From Vulcanimicrobiota bacterium (GTDB lineage: Bacteria > Vulcanimicrobiota > Xenobia > Xenobiales > JADMJV01), in NCBI GenBank assembly GCA_019637395.1, contig JAHBVR010000005.1, forward strand, positions 1-64,000: 64,000 nucleotides of DNA. The letters run 5' to 3'. Position 1 is the first letter of the stretch. The number at the start of each line of letters is the position of its first letter. Under the pieces are notes generated by a model that saw only the letters and a program-made list of their open reading frames with translations, did no database searches and was not told the DNA's origin. Made by a program: the position numbers and the translations under genes. Shown here piece after piece: positions 32,837 to 40,598 of the stretch.

Positions 32837-34548
32837 GATATATGGATATTTCCGGTGATTTTCTTCTGTAGGAAAAGCGTGCGGCAGAGAGACCTTCGCA
32901 CTTTGCCGCTGGAGGTTTTGGGCAAGGAATGCGCTTTCAGCAAGATCACCGAATCAGCCGCCACCGAATGCTCGCGGGCCAGAATTTCGCGGATGGACTG
33001 GGCCACCGTTTCCGCCGTGGCTGTATCGAGCGGGGCGCGGACTTCCTGAAAGATCACCAATTTTTCCCCCTCTTCGCTGTCGACGGAGAAGGCGGCGGAG
33101 CAGCCGGCGCGACACTCGGGGTGGGCCGAACTGAGAGTCAATTCCAGGTCTTCGGGGTAGAGGTTGCGTCCTTTGATGATGATCAGGTCTTTGAGGCGCC
33201 CGACCACGAAAAGCTCCTGGTCGAGCAGAAAGCCCAGGTCTCCAGTGTGCAAGAAGGGTCCGCGTCCGTCGGCTGTGTGAGCTTGAAAAACCGCTTCGGT
33301 CTGCGCGTCCTTTTTCCAGTAGCCGGCGGCTACGCTGGGGCCTCCCGGCCAGATTTCCCCCAGTACTCCTTGGGGAAGAACCTGGCGGGTTTCCGGGTCG
33401 ACGATGAGGAGCTGATGATTCGTTTTGGAGGTGCCGCAACCGACCAGCTCCACCGAGCGTTGGTGCAGCCTGGGGTCGAAGAGTTGGACTTCGGAGCCAA
33501 CACCGGCGGCCAGCGAGTGTTCTTCAAAAGCCGTGCAGACGTAGTCCTGGTCCGGCCTGCCGCCGCTCACGGCCACGGTGTGCTCGGCCAGCCCGTAGCA
33601 CGGATAGAAGGCGGTGGGGGAGAAGCCGCAGGGGGCAAATCTGGCGGCGAACTTGCGCAGGGCGCCGGCATGGACTTTCTCGGCGCCCACGTAGGCGATT
33701 TTCCAGTTGGAAAGATCCAGGGTTTCGACTTCCTCCGGTTTCATGCGCTTCTCGGCCAGCAGGTAGCCGAAGGTGGGGCCGCCGCTGAAGTCGGCCCGGT
33801 AGTCGGAGAGGGCGCGCAGCCATTTTTGGGGCCGGCGGATGAAGTCGAGCGGGGAGAGCAGCACGCAGTGGAAGCTGCGGTAGACCGAGTAGAGCATGCT
33901 CATCAGCCCCATGTCGTGATACATGGGGAGCCAGTGGATGCCGACCGACTCCGGCCCCTGGCCGGCGCCCTCATGGATCAGCTTAAGATTGCTGAGAATG
34001 TTGGACTCGCTGATGACCACGCCCCGGGGGGTGGAGGTGGAGCCGGAGGTGTATTGGATCAGGGCGGGGGCGTCGGGCTGGCGGTTGGGCAGGCTGAAGT
34101 CCGAGCTTTTACACTCTTTTAGCTCCAGGACGGGGCGAAACTTTTTGGGAAACCGGCTCATCAACAGGGCGCGCAGCGGCCATTTCAGGCTGCTTTCGGT
34201 CAAAACCACGGCCGGTTCGGCATCATCGAGCACGGCGAAGAACAGGTCGTTGTTGGTGGACAGTCGCGGAGGGTAGACGGGCACCGCCACTACGTTGGCG
34301 TAAAAGCAGGCGAACAGGTTCTGAATGAAGTCCAGACCGGGCTTGAAGACAAGCAGGGCTCGCTGTCCGCTCAGACCTCGGCGAGTGAGTTCGGCCGCCA
34401 TTCCCAGGGCTTTCTGGTGCAGGGCTTGCCAGCTCAAGGAAGCGGGCGCTCCCTCGCTGAGAAAGGTAAAGGCCGGATGCTGAGGGCGGTCGAGGCGGGC
34501 CTGGGTGAGCAGGTCGAAAGCTCGATGGCGGGTGCCGTTTAAAATCAT
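32833..34548 (-). CDS. Fatty-acyl-AMP ligase (FAAL-type adenylating enzyme)
   Basis: A 571-residue ANL-superfamily enzyme. It has the P-loop-like IQYTSGSTSTPRGVVIS (A3, ~residues 165-180), HWLPMYHDMGLM (A4-type, FAAL-specific), YGLAEHTVAVSGG (A5), HTGDLGFL (A7) and GRLKDLIIIKGRNLYPEDLE (A8/hinge), and the PVYPPR segment typical of FAALs. These enzymes form acyl-adenylates and pass the acyl group to an acyl carrier protein or synthase. No ACP or PKS/NRPS is nearby. The ATG at 34548 is used. A cobalamin riboswitch directly precedes the gene. Confidence 0.9.
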   Translation of the reverse strand: MILNGTRHRAFDLLTQARLDRPQHPAFTFLSEGAPASLSWQALHQKALGMAAELTRRGLSGQRALLVFKPGLDFIQNLFACFYANVVAVPVYPPRLSTNNDLFFAVLDDAEPAVVLTESSLKWPLRALLMSRFPKKFRPVLELKECKSSDFSLPNRQPDAPALIQYTSGSTSTPRGVVISESNILSNLKLIHEGAGQGPESVGIHWLPMYHDMGLMSMLYSVYRSFHCVLLSPLDFIRRPQKWLRALSDYRADFSGGPTFGYLLAEKRMKPEEVETLDLSNWKIAYVGAEKVHAGALRKFAARFAPCGFSPTAFYPCYGLAEHTVAVSGGRPDQDYVCTAFEEHSLAAGVGSEVQLFDPRLHQRSVELVGCGTSKTNHQLLIVDPETRQVLPQGVLGEIWPGGPSVAAGYWKKDAQTEAVFQAHTADGRGPFLHTGDLGFLLDQELFVVGRLKDLIIIKGRNLYPEDLELTLSSAHPECRAGCSAAFSVDSEEGEKLVIFQEVRAPLDTATAETVAQSIREILAREHSVAADSVILLKAHSLPKTSSGKVRRSLCRTLFLQKKITGNIHIS

Positions 34549-34651
34549 GGGAGCACGTCTTTCCAATGCCTGCGACGAAGAGCGCGGGAGAACAGGAGGT
34601 TGAGTTCCTGCTGCATCTCCGGGACACCCCGCCCAGGGAATTACTGAGAGC

Positions 34652-34828
34652 ACCGAGGCAGGTCTCCTGGCTTTTGGTTCAACGCGACCGGCACGGCCTT
34701 CCCGGTGATTTCTCACCAGTGGCGGTAGGGTGGGTCACTCACCAAGTACAGTTGCGGGGGCAGCTCCGGCATCGAACCGGATTCCCTTTTCACTCCCCGC
34801 TGGAACGGGGAGCACCTCGACGGGCAGC
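34652..34828 (-). promoter_or_regulatory. Cobalamin riboswitch upstream of the acyl-AMP ligase
   Basis: Minus-strand boxes: GAGGTGCTCCCC near the 5' end, AAAAGGGAATCCGGT, GAGCTGCCCCCGCAACTGTA and the 3' CCAGGAGACCTGCCTCGGTG. It ends about 100 bases before the ligase start. It faces away from the riboswitch at 34878, the two 5' ends being about 50 bases apart. Confidence 0.94.
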
Positions 34829-34877
34829 ATCATACGGGATTGACAGAACTTTTGTCCAGGAGTAATTATGAGCGGTC

Positions 34878-35047
34878 GAGGTGTCGCTTTCTTTGTTTTC
34901 AGGGGAGGCGGTGAAAAGGGAACTCGGTCAAAGTCCGAGGCTGCCCCCGCAACTGTAGACGGAGAGCTTTCGACCTCAAGCCACTGGCGTTTCGCGCTGG
35001 GAAGGCCGTGCGGAAGTGAAGACCCGTGAGCCAGGAAACCTGCCACG
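34878..35047 (+). promoter_or_regulatory. Cobalamin riboswitch upstream of truncated nrdA
   Basis: Plus-strand boxes: GAGGTGTCGC, AAAAGGGAACTCGGT, GAGGCTGCCCCCGCAACTGTA, CCACTGGCG, and the 3' GAGCCAGGAAACCTGCC. The ATG of the ribonucleotide reductase fragment lies about 100 bases downstream. B12 control of class I reductase is known where a B12-dependent class II enzyme also exists. Confidence 0.95.
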
Positions 35048-35145
35048 ACCATTATGCAGTTACCTCGGGCGGGGTGTCCCGGAGCGCTGGCCGGGCACTT
35101 GCTCCGGCTTGCTTCCGTTCTTCTCGAGGGTCAGGAGCTTATTTT

Positions 35146-36165
35146 ATGCCCGCGGGACTGAGCGCCAGTTCTTTACATCGCTACCGGGTGCTTCGAAGAA
35201 ACGGCAGCATCTGCCGATTCGATCCAGGCAAGATCCTACGTGCTCTCAGCAGGGTCTTCGAATTGGTAGAGACCGCGCCGGTCTCGGCCGAAGTTCTGGT
35301 CCGGTTGACCGAGCGCGCGGTGGCCGGGATCACGCGCCGACCGCAGCCTGACCGTTTGATACCGGTGGAAGAGATTCAGGACCAGGTAGAACTGGCTCTG
35401 ACCCGGGCGGGACATTTTCGGGTTGCCCAGGCCTACCTGGTACACCGCGAGGAGCACGGACTGCCCCGTCAGGGCGTCCTGGAAACGGCCCCCCTTGACG
35501 AGTCTTCCATTCGGTCTGCGTGTGAAGACGTGGACGGTGTTGATGAGCTGGCGCTGCTGCGGGAAACTCGCAGGCGCTTGCACCAGGGAGCCTGTCTGGA
35601 CGACCAGTTGCTGGCCCAGGTAGAGGCTGCCCGCTGGTTATTGGCGACGAATGGAAGTTATAGCCTGGTGGCGGCCAGGCTTCTGTTGGAGAAATTAAGC
35701 AAGGAAGCGCATGACGTGCTGGGCTGCTCGTCCAACTATTTTATTTCCTACCTCACGAAAGGAATCAAGCTGGGAGCACTGGACCCGGCGCTGCTTCGTT
35801 TCAATGTCCAGCAAATATCGAGCGCTATTCGCTATGAACTGGATCGCGAGTTCCACTATTCCGGTTTGCAGATGCTTTATGAGCACTATCTGCTGCGCCA
35901 GGATGGATTGCGCTTCGAGCTACCGCAGGCGCTCTTCATGCGAGTCGCTATGAGCCTGGCTCTGAACCTGGAGGATCGGGAAGATCGCGCCATCGCCTAC
36001 TACCAAATGCTTTCCGGGTTGGATTTTACCGCCCCGAACACGGCCCTTTTCGCGGCGGGCACTCGAGGCTGGCGCACGGCCGGGGCCGATGAGCTGAGCA
36101 TTTTGCTGCACAACCAGCGATATACCCAGAACTTCCTCGTGAAAAGAAAGCTGCTGGATATTTAG
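35146..36165 (+). pseudogene. nrdA: Truncated class I ribonucleotide reductase alpha subunit
   Basis: A 339-residue frame matching only the N-terminal ~40 percent of NrdA (normally 750-950 residues). It has an ATP-cone domain (residues ~12-105: YRVLRRNGSICRFDPGKILRAL), the RNR N-terminal helical domain (SSNYFISYLTKGIKLGALDPAL, about 195-215) and the very start of the catalytic barrel (YYQMLSGLDFTAPNTALFAAGTR written here in part). The frame ends before the first redox Cys, so no reductase activity is possible. The ATG at 35146 has AGGAGC upstream. Intact riboswitch plus truncated enzyme suggests recent loss; an alternative is a retained ATP-cone regulatory fragment. Confidence 0.82.
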
Positions 36166-36189
36166 AGGGCCCCGTCCACGAAAGCGTAG

Positions 36190-36262
36190 GGGGGCAGCTC
36201 CTGGCTTGAACCGGATTCCCTGCTGAAATATTCAGCAGAGCATTCGGCCGACGCGTTTAAGA
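36190..36262 (-). promoter_or_regulatory. Broken cobalamin riboswitch remnant
   Basis: On the minus strand, GGGAATCCGGTTCAAGCCAG followed by GAGCTGCCCCCC reproduces the 5' half of the aptamer, including a hairpin (CTGCTGAATATTTCAGCAG) in the expected place. The GCAACGGT continuation and the 3' half are absent. It lies 25 bases after the truncated nrdA, pointing back into it. Confidence 0.6.
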
Positions 36263-36318
36263 TGATCCTTGTCAATTGACTGGGCGAGGGGAGCAGGGGT
36301 TTTGAAAAGCCCGGGTAA

Positions 36319-36336
36319 TTGATAGTCTTCTATCAT
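36319..36336. promoter_or_regulatory. Predicted Zur (Fur-family) box, site 1
   Basis: TTGATA-GTCTTC-TATCAT, 23 bases before the ATG of the flavoprotein gene. It fits the TTGATA-N6-TATCAA pattern shared by sites at 39330, 45504, 49472 and 52022. Confidence 0.65.
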
Positions 36337-36359
36337 CTATTGGTCCTGGAAGGCTGTCC

Positions 36360-38462
36360 ATGAAAATTCGACCTGAGAAGCAGACGTTGAGCTACCCGCC
36401 GCTGGTGACGGCTCCGTTAGGCGAATTGCTTGCCAGTCAGGGGGATCCGTTCAGCGACCAGGTTCGCGACGTCTTTCTCTATAACAAATACACGCCACAG
36501 AAGGCCGCCAGCCTGACGGAGCTGCGCCAGCAAGGCGTGAACCTCGAGGATCTACAGTGCCTGACGGATTTGCCGGCCCTGAGCGCGGACGGCCTGAGCC
36601 GCACCCGAGTCCACTATGCTTCGCCAGCGACGCTGCGGCAGCTCTGCGAGCAGCGGGACTGGGAGAAGGCGCCCGATGGGACTCCCATTGCCGACGTGGT
36701 GGTGGTGGGGGCCGGACCTGGAGGGCTGGCGACTTCTTACCACCTGGCGCAGAAGGGCGCCCGTGTAGTGACGCTCGAGGCGGGTTATGCGGCGCAGGCT
36801 TTCTCGGATGCTGGTGCGCCCTGCGTGCACTCGATGCGGACCGACCGTTTGCTCACCAGTCTGGTGCGCACGGGTTACGCTCTGGAGGACCTGTCGACCG
36901 TCATGGGGTTGCCCGCCGGTCTGGGCCAGATCGTGGCTCACGCCAGCCAGGCCCGAAAACAGCTCTGGGATGCCACGGGTCATAGAATCCGGGGGTTGCC
37001 CGAGAAGACGGAGACGACGGACCGCTACCAACCGGCGGCGCGTGCCGAGCTGTTCGAACATTTCCAGCAAGTGGCCAATTATTTGGCCGCGGAATGTCCC
37101 AATAGTTTTCTGCTGGAGCGGGCGCCGGTTACGCGGCTCGGCCGCAGCAATGACCTTTTTTGCATCGAAACCGAACCAGGACATAAGCTCTATGCCCGAA
37201 AGTTGGTCATGGCCACCGGCCTGGTTCAGGAGGGGGGAAGCAATGCCAAGAGCCTGCCTCTTTTCGCGAAGCTGGCGGGGGACTATCCTTCCGAATATTT
37301 ACTGCTGCAGAAGGACGCGGATTTGGTGGAGCAAGCTGGTCCGATGCGGGAGGAGCGGCAGTGGATTGTGAACGACCGTCTGCTGGGGCGTTCCGAAATC
37401 AAGCTGGCTCTGCACCGGCTTCCGGGTCAAGCACGGGTGGCCGTCGTAGGCAGTGGAGAGTCGGCCATCAAGGCGGCACTGGAAGTGCTCAGCCAGAACC
37501 CGACCCTCAAGGTGGATCTCTTCACCAAGTCTCCGCTGGAAGTCGCCCAGGTGCAGGTCCCCGGCGAGAATTTTCACCCGGTGGTGCTTGAGCACGCGCA
37601 GGGCGACCCCGCCTACGCCCAGTTCTCCAAGGAAAGATTCAGGCATTTCGATACGCCTGTTACTCCGCGTAGCATGATTGAGGCCCTTGAGGAAGTCGGC
37701 GCCGGCAGGCTTCGAATTCACGAACTGGGCAGCTACTTCGACGAGAGTTCCGTGGAGCTTGGACCCGACGGCAAGGGCCGAAGTTCCATCGCTTTCGTCA
37801 ACCCCGAGGTGCGTACGAACCTGCGGAAGCAGCGCGAAGAATGGGCCAAATACGGGTTAAAACAGGCGGAGGTGGAGCGAGTGGATAACGTGGCCATGAT
37901 GATTCAAGCCACCGGCTACTCGCGGGAGAAGCTGCCGCTTCATCCGCTGGCTCAGCAGTTGGTGCAAGCGGGTCTGGTCAAGCTGGAGGAGGGCCAGCCC
38001 AAGGTGAAGGGCTTCGGCTCCGCGGTGTGTCGCGACCTGGTCTTCAATAGCTCGATGCTGGTGAGTGCGGCCGCCGACAGCGCCATTCCGGGGATGGCCG
38101 TGCGCGGACGGCATGTGGCCGAATCCCTGGTGGCGGACCTGCCCGAGCGGCCGCTGCCGCCTCAGGCGGAACCCTCGCAGAATCCTGGGGCGGACTGGGC
38201 GCACGGTTACTCGCGCGAAGACTTCGAGGGATTCGTGCGCTACCGCGGGTTGGCGCCGAACTGGGTAGAGTCGCAAGGCGGGCCGCAGGATACGCCCTCG
38301 TTCCACTTCCCCGATCCGGAAAGGTTTTTGAGAGAACTGGATGAGCGGGACCCCGCCTCTCTCAGGCCGGCCGAGAAGATCGCTCTGGAGCGAGCTCACC
38401 GGCTGCGATTGCGAATGGGCACCCCGGAATTCGAAGTGAGCGGCGGTCGGGAACCAACGTGA
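36360..38462 (+). CDS. FAD/NAD(P)-dependent oxidoreductase, N-monooxygenase-like
   Basis: A 700-residue flavoprotein. An FAD-binding motif VVVVGAGPGGLATSYHLA lies near residues 110-127, a second dinucleotide motif VAVVGSGESAIKAALEVL near 360-377, and an ATGY-type motif (MMIQATGYSREKLPLHPL) near 510-527, the layout of flavin-dependent N-hydroxylating monooxygenases and FMOs. The N-terminal ~100 residues and the C-terminal tail are extra. The ATG at 36360 has GGAAGG six bases upstream and a predicted Zur box just before that. N-hydroxylation of a metallophore precursor is an attractive inference, but the substrate is unknown. Its stop overlaps the next GTG. Confidence 0.78.
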   Translation: MKIRPEKQTLSYPPLVTAPLGELLASQGDPFSDQVRDVFLYNKYTPQKAASLTELRQQGVNLEDLQCLTDLPALSADGLSRTRVHYASPATLRQLCEQRDWEKAPDGTPIADVVVVGAGPGGLATSYHLAQKGARVVTLEAGYAAQAFSDAGAPCVHSMRTDRLLTSLVRTGYALEDLSTVMGLPAGLGQIVAHASQARKQLWDATGHRIRGLPEKTETTDRYQPAARAELFEHFQQVANYLAAECPNSFLLERAPVTRLGRSNDLFCIETEPGHKLYARKLVMATGLVQEGGSNAKSLPLFAKLAGDYPSEYLLLQKDADLVEQAGPMREERQWIVNDRLLGRSEIKLALHRLPGQARVAVVGSGESAIKAALEVLSQNPTLKVDLFTKSPLEVAQVQVPGENFHPVVLEHAQGDPAYAQFSKERFRHFDTPVTPRSMIEALEEVGAGRLRIHELGSYFDESSVELGPDGKGRSSIAFVNPEVRTNLRKQREEWAKYGLKQAEVERVDNVAMMIQATGYSREKLPLHPLAQQLVQAGLVKLEEGQPKVKGFGSAVCRDLVFNSSMLVSAAADSAIPGMAVRGRHVAESLVADLPERPLPPQAEPSQNPGADWAHGYSREDFEGFVRYRGLAPNWVESQGGPQDTPSFHFPDPERFLRELDERDPASLRPAEKIALERAHRLRLRMGTPEFEVSGGREPT

Positions 38463-38770
38463 GGCAGATGATTACGATGGTGCTTCTGCTTTCGCTGGCA
38501 GGGCCCGGCCTGCCGTGTCCGGGTTGTTGGAAGGCGGGCAATCCCTGGCAATCCGCTCAGGATCCTGGGGGAATGCAGTTGGAGAGTCTGCGCAAGCACT
38601 TTTCCGGTTCTCGCTTCGATCAGCCGATTCGCGTCGAACGGCCGCTCGGGGAGGAGCGCCTGGCGCATCCGCCGGTGAGACGGGAAGAGCCCCCAACCGA
38701 CACGATTCCTTCGCCCGTCCCCAAGACGGAAAAAGTAACGGCTGGTGGCGGAAAAAAATCACGCAAATAG
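38459..38770 (+). CDS. Small secreted protein with CPGC motif
   Basis: A 103-residue protein translationally coupled (GTGA) to the flavoprotein. It has an N-terminal signal peptide (MITMVLLLSLAGPGLPCPGC) with Cys-Pro-Gly-Cys right after the hydrophobic core, then a basic, proline-rich, apparently disordered tail ending GGGKKSRK. An internal ATG at 38468 is an alternative start. The CPGC pair could bind metal or lie next to a lipobox-like site, though the residues before Cys do not fit a canonical lipobox. Function is unknown; it would be co-regulated through the Zur box at 36319. Confidence 0.5.
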   Translation: MRQMITMVLLLSLAGPGLPCPGCWKAGNPWQSAQDPGGMQLESLRKHFSGSRFDQPIRVERPLGEERLAHPPVRREEPPTDTIPSPVPKTEKVTAGGGKKSRK

Positions 38771-38945
38771 CTGGCGTCCGCATTCTTCTACGTGCATCTA
38801 TGGTCTGGGCAGCGGGGGTCAGATCGTCAAGGAGAGTCCCGAAGCCTGGGTGTGGGCCTTGGTGCTGGTGCTGGGCGGTGCCGGGACAGCGGGCCCAGGA
38901 GCCCGCGAGGGGAATCTGTGGGCCGGTCGCGGAAACTCAAGTCGG
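38771..38945. other. Gap between convergent genes
   Basis: There is no supported gene. GCGGGC (38889-38894) and GCCCGC (38901-38906) form a 6-bp hairpin that could act as a weak bidirectional terminator; no T-run follows. Confidence 0.3.
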
Positions 38946-39287
38946 TCAATAGTTGGCCGAGACGAGAATCAAACTGGCGAAATCGATGGGGCAACGCCAG
39001 CCTCCCGGGGGCTTGGCCGAGCCAGGCAAAATGGTGACTCGGTAGTCGCAGACCTGACAGCGAAAGATCCCGAATTCGGCAGGCGGGGGAGTGGGAGCGG
39101 TCTCCTTGTCGGGACGAGTCTTGCTCTTCGATTTCGAGCTCTTCGCCTCGGGGGAGAGCAGGGGCGCTTTGCGGGTTCGAGCCGGCTTGTCCGGTTTGCC
39201 TTTTCTTTCGAGGGATTTGGCTTCTTCTGACGCGTTGGCGGCGGAAACGTAGACGTCGAGAGGACTGATGAAGGGCTTTCCAGACAT
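38946..39287 (-). CDS. Protein with C-terminal zinc-ribbon-like cysteines
   Basis: A 113-residue protein whose first ~75 residues are basic, low-complexity (Lys/Ser/Pro/Glu) and whose C-terminus is compact: FRCQVCDYRVTILPG then GGWRCPIDF. Three cysteines in a CxxC...C arrangement resemble a zinc ribbon missing one ligand. The ATG at 39287 (MSGKPFISPLDVYVS) is used because the longer frame would run through the predicted Zur box at 39330, 43 bases upstream. Its position suggests a zinc-responsive protein; function is unknown. Confidence 0.55.
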   Translation of the reverse strand: MSGKPFISPLDVYVSAANASEEAKSLERKGKPDKPARTRKAPLLSPEAKSSKSKSKTRPDKETAPTPPPAEFGIFRCQVCDYRVTILPGSAKPPGGWRCPIDFASLILVSANY

Positions 39288-39329
39288 ACTGCTCCTTGAT
39301 TTGTCCGTGAAGATAGGTCGGAGGTGTTT

Positions 39330-39347
39330 ATGATAATCTAATATCAA
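39330..39347. promoter_or_regulatory. Predicted Zur (Fur-family) box, site 2
   Basis: ATGATA-ATCTAA-TATCAA, 43 bases before the start of the Cys-pair protein at 39287. Confidence 0.65.
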
Positions 39348-39451
39348 AAACTTGGCAAGAGATTCGCTCGACAACGGGTCAAGCTGCACGACGGCTCACT
39401 GGAAATCGTCCTTCAGGTTCTCGAGGCAAATTATGCGGGAGGGGTCGCATT

Positions 39452-39952
39452 TCACGGACGGAACCGGCCAGACTCGGTAGCGACCACGAACGACTCGCCG
39501 ATGCCTTTGAGGTTTTGCCAGATGCGGCGTATCTCCACGGATTCTTGCGTCGAGATTTGACCCTCACGGACCAGCGAGTCGGTGACGCGAGCCAGCAGAT
39601 GGGCAAACTCGGAAACGACTTTTTGCAGTGCCGTCAGAGCGCTTGCGGGACCCGCGTCCGGCTGGTGGCGTGGCGATACGAAATACCCGTCGCACCTTTG
39701 GCAGAGCCATTCCAGGAGTCTTTGGTCCTGGGTGAGGTGCCATAACCCGGCTAGCCGACTGAGCGGGTCATCGGGTAGAGAACCGTCGGCCGGTGGCGGG
39801 CCGCACCAGCGCTCCAGCAGCTTGGGCGTCAGCCCCAACTGACGGGCGGCCATCTTGAGGTCCAGCGGCCCTAGATTCTCTCGTAAGATCTGGCCAGCCG
39901 ACTTATGGAACTCAGGCGCGGGAGAGCCAGCCACGCCAGGAGAGTCCCGCAT
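39452..39952 (-). CDS. Phage CII (CP76)-like regulatory protein
   Basis: A 166-residue protein with an N-terminal helix-turn-helix-like region (KMAARQLGLTPKLLERWCGP) followed by a helical part (LSRLAGLWHLTQDQRLLEWLCQRCDGYFVSP) that resembles the phage regulatory protein CII/CP76 group, and a final helical hairpin. The ATG at 39952 overlaps the methyltransferase gene by 41 bases; the much longer upstream frame is antisense-like and rejected. It ends the cntL operon. I see no other phage genes, so it is likely a domesticated regulator. Confidence 0.52.
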   Translation of the reverse strand: MRDSPGVAGSPAPEFHKSAGQILRENLGPLDLKMAARQLGLTPKLLERWCGPPPADGSLPDDPLSRLAGLWHLTQDQRLLEWLCQRCDGYFVSPRHQPDAGPASALTALQKVVSEFAHLLARVTDSLVREGQISTQESVEIRRIWQNLKGIGESFVVATESGRFRP

Positions 39953-40598
39953 AGTATAGATCCCACTTGCGAAAGCCGGCCTGGCGAAGCAGTTCTTTCT
40001 CGCGTCGCGGGGTGATTCCGGTGCTCTTGAGTTGCTCGAAGTTGGCTTGTCTGGCGGCCTCGGCCAGCGCGGGCTCGGCGCCGGACAGGACGGCATAGTC
40101 TCGGAATCGGGGCAGCAGTTTTTCTCGCTGTTTGCGGCCCGGGCCGATGCAGTTGTCGGCCAGGGCGAAAGGCGCGCCCTTTTTGAGAGAGGCGCGGATG
40201 GCCCGCAGAGCTTCCAGTTTGCTGCCGTCGTCGGGGAGGCAGTGAAGGGTAAAGAGGCAGGTCGCGGCGTCGAAGTTCTGGCGCGGAATCTCCGGGATGG
40301 TGCCTTGCAGCCAGTCGACCCGGTGGCTGGCTGCAAGGGATTCGATTCGGTTGCGGGCCAACTCCAGCATGCCGGCGGAAGGGTCGAGGGCGAAAAATCG
40401 CCATTCGGGCTTCATCCGGGCAAAGGCCTCCAGCTCGAAGCCACCGCCGGCACCCACCACCAGGATACGAGCATCCTCAGGGACGCGCTCGGCCAGGCGC
40501 ACCACCGTCATTCGGTGCAAGGCTGCATAACCGGGGATGAATAACTTGGCACCACCGGCGTCGTAGAGCTTTAAAAATTCCGGGTCTTCGAAGTTCAT
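39912..40598 (-). CDS. Class I SAM-dependent methyltransferase
   Basis: A 228-residue methyltransferase. Motif I is ILVVGAGGGFELEAFA (residues ~47-62), the acidic end of strand 2 is FALDPSAGML, and FDAATCLFTLHCLPDDGSKLEALRAI is the post-motif II/III region. The ATG at 40598 overlaps the cntL stop (ATGA), so translation is coupled to the nicotianamine-synthase-like gene. A tailoring step, such as N- or O-methylation of the opine metallophore, is a reasonable inference; known staphylopine and pseudopaline pathways do not include one. Confidence 0.83.
   Translation of the reverse strand: MNFEDPEFLKLYDAGGAKLFIPGYAALHRMTVVRLAERVPEDARILVVGAGGGFELEAFARMKPEWRFFALDPSAGMLELARNRIESLAASHRVDWLQGTIPEIPRQNFDAATCLFTLHCLPDDGSKLEALRAIRASLKKGAPFALADNCIGPGRKQREKLLPRFRDYAVLSGAEPALAEAARQANFEQLKSTGITPRREKELLRQAGFRKWDLYYAGLSWRGWLSRA

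Noticed and set aside
36190-36262. Functional fifth cobalamin riboswitch
   Set aside because: The GCAACGGT continuation and the 3' half of the aptamer are missing and no gene follows on that strand within reach.
39452-39952. Prophage suggested by the CII-like protein
   Set aside because: No integrase, capsid, lysis or other phage genes are nearby and it is part of a metabolic operon.
39452-40336. 294-codon version of the CII-like regulator
   Set aside because: The upstream 128 residues overlap the methyltransferase in another frame and are Ser/Pro/Arg-rich; the start at 39952 is preferred.
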